In this document: positions 9,589 to 19,800 of the stretch, one piece after another
Position numbering within the stretch: position 1 is the first letter of the stretch
How the letters are laid out: the number at the start of each line of letters is the position of its first letter
NCBI RefSeq assembly: GCF_003725795.1
Contig: NZ_RBEE01000023.1
Span: 496,001-560,000 of the forward strand
DNA from: Pedobacter jejuensis
GTDB taxonomy: Bacteria > Bacteroidota > Bacteroidia > Sphingobacteriales > Sphingobacteriaceae
Length of the DNA stretch: 64,000 nucleotides
Direction of reading: 5' to 3'
Translations under genes and position numbers: made by a program
Notes under the pieces: model-generated
Databases searched by the model: none
Seen by the model: only the letters and a program-made list of their open reading frames with translations
Told to the model about the DNA's origin: nothing

Positions 9589-10740
9589 GAATTCTGATTT
9601 CTGTGGCAGTTTAATCACCATGATTTTTTGGAAATGAAAGTTCAGTAATCCTTTTGATATTTCAGTCCCGCTTTGCATTACAAGCCCAATGAAAAATTGG
9701 GGCTTTTCATTGCAATCGGGTTTAGGAACAAAGGTGGGATGCATCTAATGCATGTTGTGTAACCAGCGCCATATTAAATTTATCTTCATTACGCAAACAT
9801 TTGGGGAATAACAAAGCGATTCTGAAAACTCAATTTTCATGAATTCTGTGTTTCTGTGGCAGTTTTAGCGCCATGATTTTTTGGAAACGTACGTTCAGTA
9901 ATCCTTTTGATATTTCAGTCCCGCTTTGCATTACAAGCCCAATGAAAAATTGGGGCTTTTCATTGCAATCGGGTTTAGGAACAAAGGTGGGATGCATCTA
10001 ATGCAAGTTGTGTAACCAGCGCCATATTAAATTTATCTTCATTACCCAAAAATTTGGGGAATAACAAAGCGATTCTGAAAACTCAATTTTCGTGAATTCT
10101 GAGTTTCTGTGGCAGTTTTAGCGCCATGATTTTTTGGAAATTTACGTTCAGTAATCCTTTTGATATTTTAGTCCCGTTTTACATTACAAGCCCAATGAAA
10201 AATTGGGGCTTTTCATTTCAATCGGGTTTATTTAACAACGGTTTGGGCATTTCGCAAACCCTTAAAATGGAACACTACATTTGCAAAATAGCCCCGGTTG
10301 AAGCGAACACGAAGCAACAGCCATTTCGGCTGTTAGCGAAGTAAAGCGTAAAACGGGAACAAATTTAGTTTCTTGCACAAGCCTTGCGCTGCTAAAAAAA
10401 ATGAACCGCCTGGAATATTTTAAACCTGTTTGACATTATTTTGAAAATGAAAAGGCAATACCTTCTGGCGGTTTTTAGTCCCTCTTTGCATTACAAGCCC
10501 AATGAAGAACTGGGGCTTTTCATTGCAATCGGGTTTACGAACAACGGTTTGGGCATTTGGCAAACCCTTAAAATGGAACACTACATTTGCAAATTAGCCC
10601 CGGTTGAAGCGAACACGAAGCAACAGCCATTTCGGCTGTTAGCGCAGTAAAGCGTAAAACGGGAACAAATTTAGTTTCTTGCACAAGCCTTGCGCTGCTA
10701 AAAAAAATGAACCGCCTGAAATATTTTCAACCATTTTCAA
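9589..10740. repeat. Array of long intergenic repeats (periods about 253 and 307 bp)
   Basis: A shared core beginning gtcccg(c/t)ttt(g/a)cattaca occurs at 9665, 9918, 10171 and 10478, so spacings are 253, 253 and 307 bp. Copies 1 and 2 share one tail (aacaaaggtgggatgcatct). Copies 3 and 4 share another (aacaacggtttgggcattt...cagccatttcggctg...). Each core holds a hairpin AAGCCCaAT / ATTggGGCTT, and the second tail type adds AACAGCC / GGCTGTT. Frames of about 70 codons inside copies 3 and 4 are by-products of the repeat. The array fills the whole gap between the PLP enzyme and the secreted protein. Confidence 0.85.
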
Positions 10741-10743
10741 AAG

Positions 10744-11748
10744 CTATTTTGGATTACAAACTGTTACCAACTTAGCAGAATAATTTGCATTTAGCGGTTC
10801 ATTTGTTTGAGCCAAACGCTGCGAACCAGTATTTGCTGGACAAGCAATATCGCCCGCTGCATCGTAAATCAACTTAGTTCCATCGGCAATTAATTCTTTT
10901 GGTACGTAAACCTGAACTTTAGTTATCGAATAACCCGAAGGGAAGTAACGAACATAATAACCATCAGGATGTTTGGTCCAAATGCCGCTTGGTACATCTG
11001 CTCTTGGTGTAGCCATTCCGGCAATGATGGCATATTTCTCCATATCTGCGTACGTATAATTGCCTGAGGCAACTAGCTGGCGAATGTTATTCTCTGCTTC
11101 AAATACTGCTTTAACACCCGATGGAAGCTGGTCTTTTGCTTTTTCCATAACATCGAAAGGTAAAATACCCAAGGCACCGCCCTCCAATTGTGTTAGCTGT
11201 TTTGGTGTTAAGAGCTTAACAGCGGTTAACTTAATTGTTCCGTTAAAATCAGAAAACTTAGTTCTGGCAATAATTGCCCAAAGCAATGCTTGTATATCGT
11301 GCTGCTCCACATCAGGATGTTTTTCGGCACTTTTTAAAACAGTAACTACAACCTCTTCTTTTGAACCTAGAACTGGGGCAAACATATATCCATCTCCTTT
11401 TGAAGGAGCAAATGTTCCGGCTTTTAAGCAATAACTTTTATTGGTCATTTCGTAAAAACCTTCGCATAATACAAAACCTCCTTCTGGATTTTTTGGTAAT
11501 AAATATAACGGTTGAAATTTTGCATTTGCATTGAAATCGGGCATCTTCTCTCCCGTTCTATCAACATCTTCGAAAGATGTGGTGATAGCAGCTGGTTGCT
11601 TTAAAAATTTATCTACGCCCAAAGCTTTGGCACCTTGAGCAGTCCCAACCTTAAGCAATTTATCTTTTAAGCCACTAAATTGAGCTCTAGAAGTTGAACC
11701 AGCCATCACGATTAGTAATAACAGTGAGATACATTTAATTTTTTTCAT
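10744..11748 (-). CDS. Secreted protein of unknown function
   Basis: A 334-aa protein with a clear Sec signal peptide (MKKIKCISLLLLIVMAGSTSRAQ, cleavage after A-Q region at about 22-23) and no transmembrane segment afterwards. I do not recognise a family. Visible features are an amphipathic start FSGLKDKLLKVGTAQGAKALG, scattered Cys residues at about 95, 108, 302 and 332, and a region (GIWTKHPDGYYVRYFPSGYSITKVQVYVPKE) that resembles beta-rich domains. It is probably periplasmic or outer-membrane associated. The stop lies at the end of the repeat array, so its transcript may read into it. The upstream gap holds the divergently read SAM riboswitch leader of metY. Confidence 0.75.
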   Translation of the reverse strand: MKKIKCISLLLLIVMAGSTSRAQFSGLKDKLLKVGTAQGAKALGVDKFLKQPAAITTSFEDVDRTGEKMPDFNANAKFQPLYLLPKNPEGGFVLCEGFYEMTNKSYCLKAGTFAPSKGDGYMFAPVLGSKEEVVVTVLKSAEKHPDVEQHDIQALLWAIIARTKFSDFNGTIKLTAVKLLTPKQLTQLEGGALGILPFDVMEKAKDQLPSGVKAVFEAENNIRQLVASGNYTYADMEKYAIIAGMATPRADVPSGIWTKHPDGYYVRYFPSGYSITKVQVYVPKELIADGTKLIYDAAGDIACPANTGSQRLAQTNEPLNANYSAKLVTVCNPK

Positions 11749-11960
11749 AGTAATTTATTAATAGGATATACAAACATAAAATTTTGACGTTAAATTTATG
11801 TTAGCAATCGAACTAAGTTTTTTTTTAATAAAAATACTTTATTGATTTACAGGTAGTTGTTAAATTATCAAAATTTTATTTTGTTGTTTCAAATTTAATT
11901 ACCACATTTGAAATATTATTTGGTAGACAACTAAATAAAAGTCAATCTTAATCGGATTGA

Positions 11961-12045
11961 TTTATAAAGAAGTGGCGAGAGACTGGCTCTGTGACCCACT
12001 GGCAACCCTCAGAAAGAGAAGGTGCCAATTCCTGACTAAGTAACA
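11961..12045 (+). promoter_or_regulatory. SAM-I (S-box) riboswitch upstream of metY-metX-hom
   Basis: The conserved core is present in order: GCGAGAGACTGGCTCT, then GACCCACTGGCAACC (the kink-turn and P3 region), then AAGGTGCCAATTCC. These match the S-box consensus GAGGGACTGGC..GGCAACC..GGTGCYAAWTCC. S-adenosylmethionine binding normally turns such genes off. The three downstream genes make homocysteine precursors, which fits. The P1 helix is weak by eye, so the exact ends are approximate. A small Cys-rich ORF lies between the aptamer and metY, so the expression platform may involve it. Confidence 0.88.
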
Positions 12046-12076
12046 TGGTGTTATTTGGTACTATAAATTAAAACTG

Positions 12077-12196
12077 ATGAAAACATTAAATCTACAATCG
12101 CTAAGCGGAACCAAATTCTTTTCAAAAGCGGAAAATATTTTTCCAATTTATTGCAGTATTCAGGCCACTATTTGTATGTGCTGTTGCATGTACTAA
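12077..12196 (+). CDS. Candidate Cys/Met-ending leader peptide (39 aa)
   Basis: An ATG at 12077 opens a 39-codon frame that ends at TAA 12194-12196. The first part MKTLNLQSLSGTKFF is unremarkable, but the last seven residues are C-M-C-C-C-M-Y, coded tgt atg tgc tgt tgc atg tac. Four Cys and two Met codons in a row just before a stop, in the leader of a sulfur amino acid operon, are what a translation-coupled attenuator looks like. The last codons (12185-12192, TGCATGTA) can pair perfectly with TACATGCA at 12259-12266. A product with its own function is possible, but the position argues for a regulatory role. No protein family is recognised. Confidence 0.65.
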   Translation: MKTLNLQSLSGTKFFSKAENIFPIYCSIQATICMCCCMY

Positions 12197-12237
12197 TCTA
12201 CAATCTTCCTTTTTTGTTTCTTTTTCAAACTGGAAGG

Positions 12238-12305
12238 TCCCGATAAATCGGGATACGCTACATGCAGGATTATCAGATTTTTTGCTCTTCCTGATATTTA
12301 TTCAA
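12238..12305 (+). promoter_or_regulatory. Hairpins of the metY leader (possible attenuator)
   Basis: Downstream of the leader peptide stop are TCCCGAT-AA-ATCGGGA (12238-12253), the arm TACATGCA (12259-12266) complementary to the leader's last codons, and TATCAG / CTGATA around the run tttttt near 12274-12300. These could form alternative structures depending on ribosome position. No classical strong terminator directly precedes metY. Confidence 0.45.
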
Positions 12306-12313
12306 TCACTTAA

Positions 12314-13648
<1,335 letters not shown>

Positions 13649-13720
13649 ACCCTGAAAATTAGAACCTAAATCACAGGCAAATCCTGAAACGAAAATTAAG
13701 AACATATAGCAAGTTAGACA

Positions 13721-14818
13721 ATGCAGAAGAGCAAAATTAACAGCAATTCATCCCAATTAAACAATTCAGAATATATTTATTATCATCCTAAGCAGTTTAA
13801 ATTAGAGAACGGAAAAAAAATAAGAAACCTTCAGATTGCTTATCAAACGTATGGAAAACTAAATGCCAATAAAGATAACGTAATATGGGTTTGTCATGCT
13901 TTAACCGCAAATGCTGATGTGTTTGAATGGTGGGAAGGCTTGTTTGGACAAAATGCATTGTTTAATCCAAGCGAACATTTTATAGTTTGTGCTAATGTTT
14001 TAGGTTCTAACTACGGCACAACAAGTCCGCTTAGCATTAATCCTATAACTGGTTTGCCGTATTATCTTTCGTTTCCGCAGTTTACCATTCGCGATTTTGT
14101 ATCCGCACATCAATTGCTGGCCAATCATTTGGGCATCGATAAAATTAAGCTATTAATTGGTGGTTCTTTAGGTGGTCAGCAAGCTGTAGAATGGAGCATT
14201 ATTGAATCGAATAGAATAGAAAATCTAATTTTAGTTGCTACCAATGCCGTTCACTCTCCTTGGGGAATTGCCTTTAATGAAAGTCAGCGTTTAGCCATTA
14301 CCACAGATAGAACTTTCTTTGCTAATCAGCCAGATGGAGGAAGTAAAGGTTTAAAAACAGCAAGAAGTATTGCGCTTTTAAGTTATAGAACCTACAATGC
14401 TTATGGCAACACTCAAGTAGAAAGTGTAAACGATAAAACAGATAATTTCAGGGCTTCATCCTATCAAAACTATCAAGGCGAAAAATTGATAAATCGCTTT
14501 AATGCATACAGTTATTATTATTTAACTAAAGCAATGGATAGCCATAATGTTGGTCGCGGCAGAAAAAGCATTGCAGATGCGCTAAAACTTATAAAGGCAA
14601 ATACATTAGTTATTGGAATTGAAAATGATTTTTTATTTCCAGTATCAGAGCAGAAATATCTTGCAGACCATATCCCTAACGCCGAATTTGCTGCAATTCA
14701 CTCCGAATACGGGCATGATGGTTTTTTAATTGAAACAAATGCTTTAACAAACATTATTGGAACTTTCATTAAAGAAAGCAGAGATAAAAAGATATTTAAG
14801 TTACAGCATACAGCTTAA
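13721..14818 (+). CDS. metX: Homoserine O-acetyltransferase MetX
   Basis: A 365-aa alpha/beta hydrolase-fold acyltransferase. The nucleophile is S149 in GGSLGGQQAVEW, the acid is D303 in IENDFLFPV and the base is H332 in YGHDGFLIE. It transfers acetyl (or succinyl, not decidable by eye) from CoA to homoserine. The N-terminus has about 20 polar residues before the conserved HPKQFKLENGKKIRNLQIAYQTYG segment, so a slightly later start cannot be excluded. It lies 72 bp after metY and 199 bp before hom on the same strand. The MetY partner upstream argues for the acetyl-donor route. Confidence 0.93.
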   Translation: MQKSKINSNSSQLNNSEYIYYHPKQFKLENGKKIRNLQIAYQTYGKLNANKDNVIWVCHALTANADVFEWWEGLFGQNALFNPSEHFIVCANVLGSNYGTTSPLSINPITGLPYYLSFPQFTIRDFVSAHQLLANHLGIDKIKLLIGGSLGGQQAVEWSIIESNRIENLILVATNAVHSPWGIAFNESQRLAITTDRTFFANQPDGGSKGLKTARSIALLSYRTYNAYGNTQVESVNDKTDNFRASSYQNYQGEKLINRFNAYSYYYLTKAMDSHNVGRGRKSIADALKLIKANTLVIGIENDFLFPVSEQKYLADHIPNAEFAAIHSEYGHDGFLIETNALTNIIGTFIKESRDKKIFKLQHTA

Positions 14819-15017
14819 GAAAGATAATGGAATAAAGAATAAAGAACAAGGAGCAAAGATTAATCTTAAAGTTCTGTTTAAAAAATATATTCTGTTTTTC
14901 TGTGGCAAAAAGGTGCGAATAACAAGGTTCTTATTTCAAAAAAATTAAAATAAAACTTAGCGGCATGAGCTCACAAATTGGTTTTGATACCTGCTGCTAA
15001 ATACAATACTATAAAAC

Positions 15018-16262
15018 ATGAGTAAAAATTTAAAAATAGGATTATTTGGTTTCGGTGTGGTTGGACAAGGCTTATTGGATATTATTCAAAGCCAAAACTT
15101 AAACCTCGAAATTATTAAAATAGCCATCAAAAACCTTAAAAAAAAACGTAGTCTGGATAAAGACTTATTTACAACAGATAAAGATGAGATTCTAAACAAT
15201 TCTGAAATCAACACGATTGTAGAATTGATAAATGATGCAGATGCCGCTTATGAAATTGTAACTACCGCGTTAAAAAACGGTAAAAATGTGGTATCAGCAA
15301 ATAAAAAAATGATTGCTACGCATTTAAAGGAGTTGGTAGATTTACAGCAAGAGCATGGCACATCCTTATTGTACGAAGGTGCGGTATGTGGTAGTATTCC
15401 AATCATTAGAAACCTGGAAGAATACTACGACAATGAACTTTTTCATGCATTAAGTGGTATTTTTAATGGTTCATCAAATTATATTTTATCAAAAATATTT
15501 AACGAAAACCAAAGTTATAATGCTGCTTTAAAAGAGGCGCAAGATTTAGGTTTTGCCGAAACTGACCCTATCCTAGACGTTGGAGGTTATGACCCAAAAT
15601 ATAAATTAGCCATTGCTACAGCTCATGCTTATGGCTTGTTTGTTAATCCTGATGCGATTTTAAATATTGGAATTCAAAACCTTTCTCATCATGATATTAA
15701 ATATGCTAGAGAGAAGAACTTTAAAATTAAATTGGTACCAACAGCCAGAAAGGTAAATAAAAAAGACATTGTTACTTATGTTTTGCCAAAATTGGTAGCA
15801 AAAGATGATTTCTTGTACAATGTTGAAAATGAATACAATGCGGTAACTGTTCAGGCGGCATTTGCAGACAAACAATTCTTCTTTGGCAAAGGTGCTGGTG
15901 GTCATCCAACTGGAGCTGCTGTATTATCTGATATTGCAGCCTTACGCTATGATTACCGTTACGAATACAAAAAATACCATTCAGAAAATGGCGTAAAACA
16001 TACCGAAGATATCTTACTGGAAGTTTATCTACGTTTTGCAGATGAAGATTTAATTAGCTTACTAGAGTTTGATAACATTAGTGAGCGCTATTCTGCAAGT
16101 GAATACAAATACGTCATTGGAACGGTAAAATTGGAAAATTTAATTAAAAACCGCGATTTACTTTTAGATGCTAATGTATTTGTGGCTTACACCGGTCGAC
16201 AAATTTACAAGCAAGAACAAGTTGCAGAAAACGTATATGCAGAAGAATTAGCTGCAAACTAA
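15018..16262 (+). CDS. hom: Homoserine dehydrogenase
   Basis: A 414-aa monofunctional homoserine dehydrogenase. The Rossmann motif is GLFGFGVVGQGLL at the N-terminus, followed by the catalytic-domain signatures VVSANKKMIATH, YEGAVCGSIPIIRNLEEYY, GIFNGSSNYIL and AEADP-like FAETDPILDVGGYDPKYKLAI. It reduces aspartate semialdehyde to homoserine, the substrate for MetX just upstream. No aspartokinase domain is fused. The C-terminal 90 residues could hold a degenerate ACT-like domain. It is the last gene of the operon and is followed by a strong terminator. Confidence 0.94.
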   Translation: MSKNLKIGLFGFGVVGQGLLDIIQSQNLNLEIIKIAIKNLKKKRSLDKDLFTTDKDEILNNSEINTIVELINDADAAYEIVTTALKNGKNVVSANKKMIATHLKELVDLQQEHGTSLLYEGAVCGSIPIIRNLEEYYDNELFHALSGIFNGSSNYILSKIFNENQSYNAALKEAQDLGFAETDPILDVGGYDPKYKLAIATAHAYGLFVNPDAILNIGIQNLSHHDIKYAREKNFKIKLVPTARKVNKKDIVTYVLPKLVAKDDFLYNVENEYNAVTVQAAFADKQFFFGKGAGGHPTGAAVLSDIAALRYDYRYEYKKYHSENGVKHTEDILLEVYLRFADEDLISLLEFDNISERYSASEYKYVIGTVKLENLIKNRDLLLDANVFVAYTGRQIYKQEQVAENVYAEELAAN

Positions 16263-16304
16263 TTTTTTAAGATTAATTTTTTATTTGTTTTGTTGTTAAG
16301 CATA

Positions 16305-16337
16305 AAGGTCGGAGCGATTCCGACCTTTTGTTTTATT
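16305..16337 (+). terminator. Intrinsic terminator of the metY-metX-hom operon
   Basis: The perfect stem AAGGTCGGA / TCCGACCTT with a short loop is followed by TTTGTTTTATTT. It runs a few bases into the 3' end of the convergent toxin gene. Confidence 0.85.
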
Positions 16338-16677
16338 TAAAATTGTCTAAAATTCGTTGCCTATCTTCGTTTTCCTTATCATTTTTATGATATAATTCAA
16401 TAAAAACAATCCTTTTATCATCAGAAAAGCATGCATAAATTAATCTCAAACCAGAATTGACACCTCTTCCTTTTAAACTATCGCATGCTATTTTTTTTAC
16501 TTTTATTATACAGGTTAAAATCCCCAAATTATCGATTCGATAGCTCAAAGGATTCCGGGAATCAGGTCTAACACTCAAAATGTTTTTCACATCTTCTAAG
16601 TCGGATAGTAAACTTCTATACTTTTTCAAAAGTTTTTTTAAGTCTTTATCAAACTCGGTTAACGATTCAAAAACCAT
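16333..16677 (-). CDS. RelE/ParE-like toxin of a Panacea-type toxin-antitoxin pair
   Basis: A 114-aa basic protein with the small RelE/ParE layout: an N-terminal helical hairpin (EFDKDLKKLLKKYRSLLSDLEDVKNIL), then beta strands with SYRIDNLGILTCIIKVKKIAC, RGVNSGLRLIYACF and RIVFIELYHKNDKENEDRQRIL. The pattern GLRLIY...IVFIELYHKND is typical of RelE-fold toxins that act on translation or gyrase. Which activity applies here is not clear. It starts 2 nt after the upstream antitoxin gene, so both are co-translated with the antitoxin first. The classification is by fold pattern and gene pairing, not by a search. Confidence 0.75.
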   Translation of the reverse strand: MVFESLTEFDKDLKKLLKKYRSLLSDLEDVKNILSVRPDSRNPLSYRIDNLGILTCIIKVKKIACDSLKGRGVNSGLRLIYACFSDDKRIVFIELYHKNDKENEDRQRILDNFK

Positions 16678-16679
16678 AA

Positions 16680-17477
16680 TTAATCGTCGAAATCCTCATC
16701 GTAAACCCTAACAGTATAAGGCATTTCACGGTAAAAAGCCAAATTGTAACTAATGTCTTTTCCATCTTCTGTAACTTCCCATGGTAAATCTTTATGAGAA
16801 TAATCGCTTATCGCTTTTGCAGACCAATCACTCATTTGCTCAATAACCTTATCAATAACATCTTTTTCGCTGGCTTTTAATTCTGTTAAATCTGCCTTCT
16901 GAAGTGGTATATAACGTTTTTGAGCGAATCCTTTATACTCGGTTTTAATCCGTTGTAGTTGGTTATCATCTATCATTTGATTAATAATGGAATCCAATTT
17001 TTGAGGAACAGGACCATAAGGTAATTTTTTATACTTAGCACCGGTTAGATGTTCTTCGTAAAGCTCATAATAATTAAAATCAGAAAAATACAATAGCTTA
17101 TAAAGTACCGTTTCGCCAACATTAGGCTTTCCTGCACAATGTTCCAAAATATAAAGTAAAACGTTTTTAAACTTATCAATATTTAAAGTTGGCACAGAAA
17201 TACGTTCCTCTATTAAAGGCAGCTTTTCTTCAGGTGTTCCAAGATTTTGATTGAGTTCGAAATCTTTAGCCATAAATTCATTTAACGAAAAGCTTAAAGT
17301 ACGAGCAAGTTTTTGTAATTCATTTAGGCTAACATTACGATTTCCCAACTCAATTTGAGTTAAGGATGGCCGGGAAATATTAATGCTTTTTGCTAAATCA
17401 TCTTGAGATAAACCTTTACTATTACGCAATCGAATAAGTCTTTTCCCGATTTCCTGTTTTGATAATTCCAAATCCAT
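16680..17477 (-). CDS. XRE HTH-Panacea (DUF4065) antitoxin
   Basis: A 265-aa two-domain protein. Residues about 8-65 are an XRE helix-turn-helix (IGKRLIRLRNSKGLSQDDLAKSINISR...). Residues about 105-235 match the Panacea/SocA-like DUF4065 domain: VLLYILEHC, VLYKLLYFSDFNYYELYEEHLTGAKYKKLPYGPVP, and the late helix segment WSAKAISDYSHKDLPW. Panacea domains are known as antitoxin modules paired with many unrelated toxins, and the HTH half usually represses the operon. The RelE-like gene follows 2 nt downstream. The order antitoxin-toxin and the fused HTH suggest autoregulation. Confidence 0.85.
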   Translation of the reverse strand: MDLELSKQEIGKRLIRLRNSKGLSQDDLAKSINISRPSLTQIELGNRNVSLNELQKLARTLSFSLNEFMAKDFELNQNLGTPEEKLPLIEERISVPTLNIDKFKNVLLYILEHCAGKPNVGETVLYKLLYFSDFNYYELYEEHLTGAKYKKLPYGPVPQKLDSIINQMIDDNQLQRIKTEYKGFAQKRYIPLQKADLTELKASEKDVIDKVIEQMSDWSAKAISDYSHKDLPWEVTEDGKDISYNLAFYREMPYTVRVYDEDFDD

Positions 17478-17533
17478 TCACAAAAATAAGAAATGTTATG
17501 AATTAAAACAATAGCATGATTTAAATTAAAACA

Positions 17534-18304
17534 CTATCCTCTTCCTGCCATTTCCGTCAACTTTCTGGATAAATCTTTACCCAAATAACCATCGATAATT
17601 GCATGTACCACATATAAGATTGGTGTCATTAAAACAGCTACAATAAATTTGTAAGTATAATTTACCAAGCCGATAGCCGCAACCATTTGCCAGCTGTAGT
17701 GGTATTGTGGATTTAAATAAAATGCAATAAAAATTACAACGAAACTATCAATCAATTGAGATACTAAAGTAGAACCTGTTGCCCTCAACCATAAAGATTT
17801 TTCTCCAGTAAATTTTTTTATGCGATGGAATATTATAACATCTGCCAACTGACCTACAATAAATGCGATAATTGAACCTGCTATAATCCACATTCCCTGA
17901 CCAAAAATACCGGCAAACGCATTGTTCATATTTAAATCTTCGCCATTTATTTTTTGATGAACCCAAAAATCTGCAGCGCTTAAATGCATAGATCCCCAAA
18001 CAACTAGAAAGGCAAAGGCAATTAAAATAGATGTCATTATGGATAAAAACCGAACTTGCTTAACACCAAAATACTCATTTATGATATCCGTCATGATGAA
18101 TATAATTGGCCAGGTTAATACTCCAGCCGACATCACAAATGATAAATTAGGAACACCAAACAGATTAATATCAAATTTTTTTAAACCTAGTGTTTCTTCA
18201 ACACTAAATAACTTTACGCCAATAAATTCTGATAATATTGCATTTGCCACAAAAAAGCTACCAAGGATGAGTAGTAAACGGCTTTCTTTAGTTTTAAAAG
18301 TCAT
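17534..18304 (-). CDS. yhhQ: Queuosine precursor transporter (YhhQ/DUF165 family)
   Basis: A 256-aa inner-membrane protein with about six hydrophobic segments (for example LLLILGSFFVANAIL, FVMSAGVLTWPIIFIMTDIINEYFG, IMTSILIAFAFLVVW, MWIIAGSIIAFIVGQLADVIIF, FVVIFIAFYL). The signatures DIINEYFG and GQLADVIIFHRIKK are those of the YhhQ family, which imports preQ0/preQ1 for tRNA queuosine. No preQ1 riboswitch is visible in its short leader. It is a single gene, with the toxin-antitoxin pair downstream on the same strand and the MFS exporter divergent. Confidence 0.9.
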   Translation of the reverse strand: MTFKTKESRLLLILGSFFVANAILSEFIGVKLFSVEETLGLKKFDINLFGVPNLSFVMSAGVLTWPIIFIMTDIINEYFGVKQVRFLSIMTSILIAFAFLVVWGSMHLSAADFWVHQKINGEDLNMNNAFAGIFGQGMWIIAGSIIAFIVGQLADVIIFHRIKKFTGEKSLWLRATGSTLVSQLIDSFVVIFIAFYLNPQYHYSWQMVAAIGLVNYTYKFIVAVLMTPILYVVHAIIDGYLGKDLSRKLTEMAGRG

Positions 18305-18444
18305 AGAGCATAAATCTAAATATAAAACAAATTAGTTTTATTGGTTTTTATCTTAAAATTATAAAATAGCATCCTTTTTACAATCTCTCGACCTTTTATG
18401 TAGTTTAAGAAAATAAATCTCACAATCTTTGCGGCTTCAGAAAA

Positions 18445-19632
18445 ATGGAAATACCTATGGCTAAGAAACAGCACTTTTACCTTATACTCATTTTAGGCTC
18501 ATTGGCCGCTCTCGGTCCATTTTCTATTGATATGTATTTGCCTGGCTTTTTAGATATTGCACAGGATTTAAAGAGTAATGAATCAACCGTTGCACTTTCA
18601 TTATCTAGTTTCTTTATTGGTATTTCTGCAGGACAATTGCTATACGGACCACTTTTAGATAAGTACGGACGTAAAAAACCACTATACTTTGGCTTAGCAC
18701 TTTATATTGTTGCATCATTTTTATGCTTGGCAGTAACTGACGTGAATCAATTAATTGTTTTGCGTTTTGTACAAGCTATTGGCAGTTGCGCTACTGCTGT
18801 GGCTTCGGTAGCTATGGTTCGTGATTTGTTTTCTGTTGAGGAAAGCCCTAAAGTTTTTGCGTCATTAATGTTGGTTATTGCCGTTTCTCCAATGCTTGCG
18901 CCTACCGCAGGTGGCTATCTAATTGCTGCGCTGGGCTGGAAATATGTTTTTGTATTTCTTGGTTTTATGGCAATTTTAATGTTGCTCGCGTCCATTTTTA
19001 AATTACCAGAAAGTTATAAACCCGATCCAAATTATTCATTAAAACCAAAACCAATACTAAATAGCTTTTTATCGGTTTTAAAAGAATCTCAATTTACCAC
19101 CTACGCATTAGTCAGCTCGATAACTTTCTCAGGATTATTTGCGTATGTTTCTTCATCGCCAACTGTTTTTATGAAAATTTACGAAGTAAGTAAAACAGGT
19201 TACGGATGGATTTTTGCGCTTTTATCTGTAGCATTTATTGGCTCAAGCCAACTTAACAGTTTAATTTTAAGATGGTTTAGCAGCAAGCAAATTGTTAAGT
19301 GGGCCTTATTAGCACAATGTGCCTTCAGTTTAATTTTTCTAGTTTTCGCTCTAAATGATTGGTTAAACTTATATTCAACAATTGGCTTTATTGCTTTATT
19401 TTTGTGCTGTTTGGGTTTTATCAACCCCAATGCTGCTGCCTTAGCCTTGGCCCCGTTTAATAAAAATGCAGGAAGTGCATCGGCATTAATGGGCGCACTA
19501 CAAATGGGTTTAGGTGCTTTGGCATCAGTAATGGTAAGTTTATTTAGCGAGCACTCTGTAGTGCCAATGCCTTTAGTTATGACAGTTGCTGCTTTTATAG
19601 CGCTAATGTGTTTATTAATTGGCAAGAAATAA
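18445..19632 (+). CDS. Bcr/CflA-type MFS drug exporter
   Basis: A 395-aa major facilitator with 12 predicted membrane segments. LGPFSIDMYLPGFLDIAQDL near the N-terminus is the Bcr/CflA signature, LLYGPLLDKYGRKKPLYFGL is the MFS motif A loop after TM2, and RFVQAIGSCATAVASVAMVRD is the TM4 antiporter-type motif with its Arg. Such proteins export drugs such as bicyclomycin or chloramphenicol, or metabolites such as cysteine, by proton antiport. A second in-frame ATG at 18457 (MAKKQH) is an equally good start. Confidence 0.9.
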   Translation: MEIPMAKKQHFYLILILGSLAALGPFSIDMYLPGFLDIAQDLKSNESTVALSLSSFFIGISAGQLLYGPLLDKYGRKKPLYFGLALYIVASFLCLAVTDVNQLIVLRFVQAIGSCATAVASVAMVRDLFSVEESPKVFASLMLVIAVSPMLAPTAGGYLIAALGWKYVFVFLGFMAILMLLASIFKLPESYKPDPNYSLKPKPILNSFLSVLKESQFTTYALVSSITFSGLFAYVSSSPTVFMKIYEVSKTGYGWIFALLSVAFIGSSQLNSLILRWFSSKQIVKWALLAQCAFSLIFLVFALNDWLNLYSTIGFIALFLCCLGFINPNAAALALAPFNKNAGSASALMGALQMGLGALASVMVSLFSEHSVVPMPLVMTVAAFIALMCLLIGKK

Positions 19633-19751
19633 ATAAAAGCTTTAATCATCAAACTATTTAAAATCAATTTAAACCGTTGAACTAGCTGAGCTTGTCTTTT
19701 TACTTCTTGATTTCCATCTTCACAGAACAAAAAACAGATCAGCATAAACGC

Positions 19752-19781
19752 AAAAAGGTCCCGATTCTATCAGGACCTTTT
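19752..19781 (-). terminator. Terminator of the histone H1-like gene
   Basis: The stem AAAAGGTCC / GGACCTTTT flanks an 11-nt loop, and the minus-strand copy ends in a T-run. It lies 20 bp past the stop at 19801, and could also serve the convergent exporter gene. Confidence 0.75.
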
Positions 19782-19800
19782 CGTTCATACTCGCGAAATA

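Noticed and set aside
10126..10650. Two similar ORFs of 72 and 69 codons
   Set aside because: They lie in the repeat units, share the repeat's sequence and lose their frame in other copies, so they are by-products of the array.
14757..14948. 63-codon ORF across the metX end
   Set aside because: Mostly a shifted frame of metX, with a low-complexity tail.
18305..18444. preQ1 riboswitch before the queuosine precursor transporter
   Set aside because: The leader lacks the conserved preQ1 aptamer sequence and hairpin.
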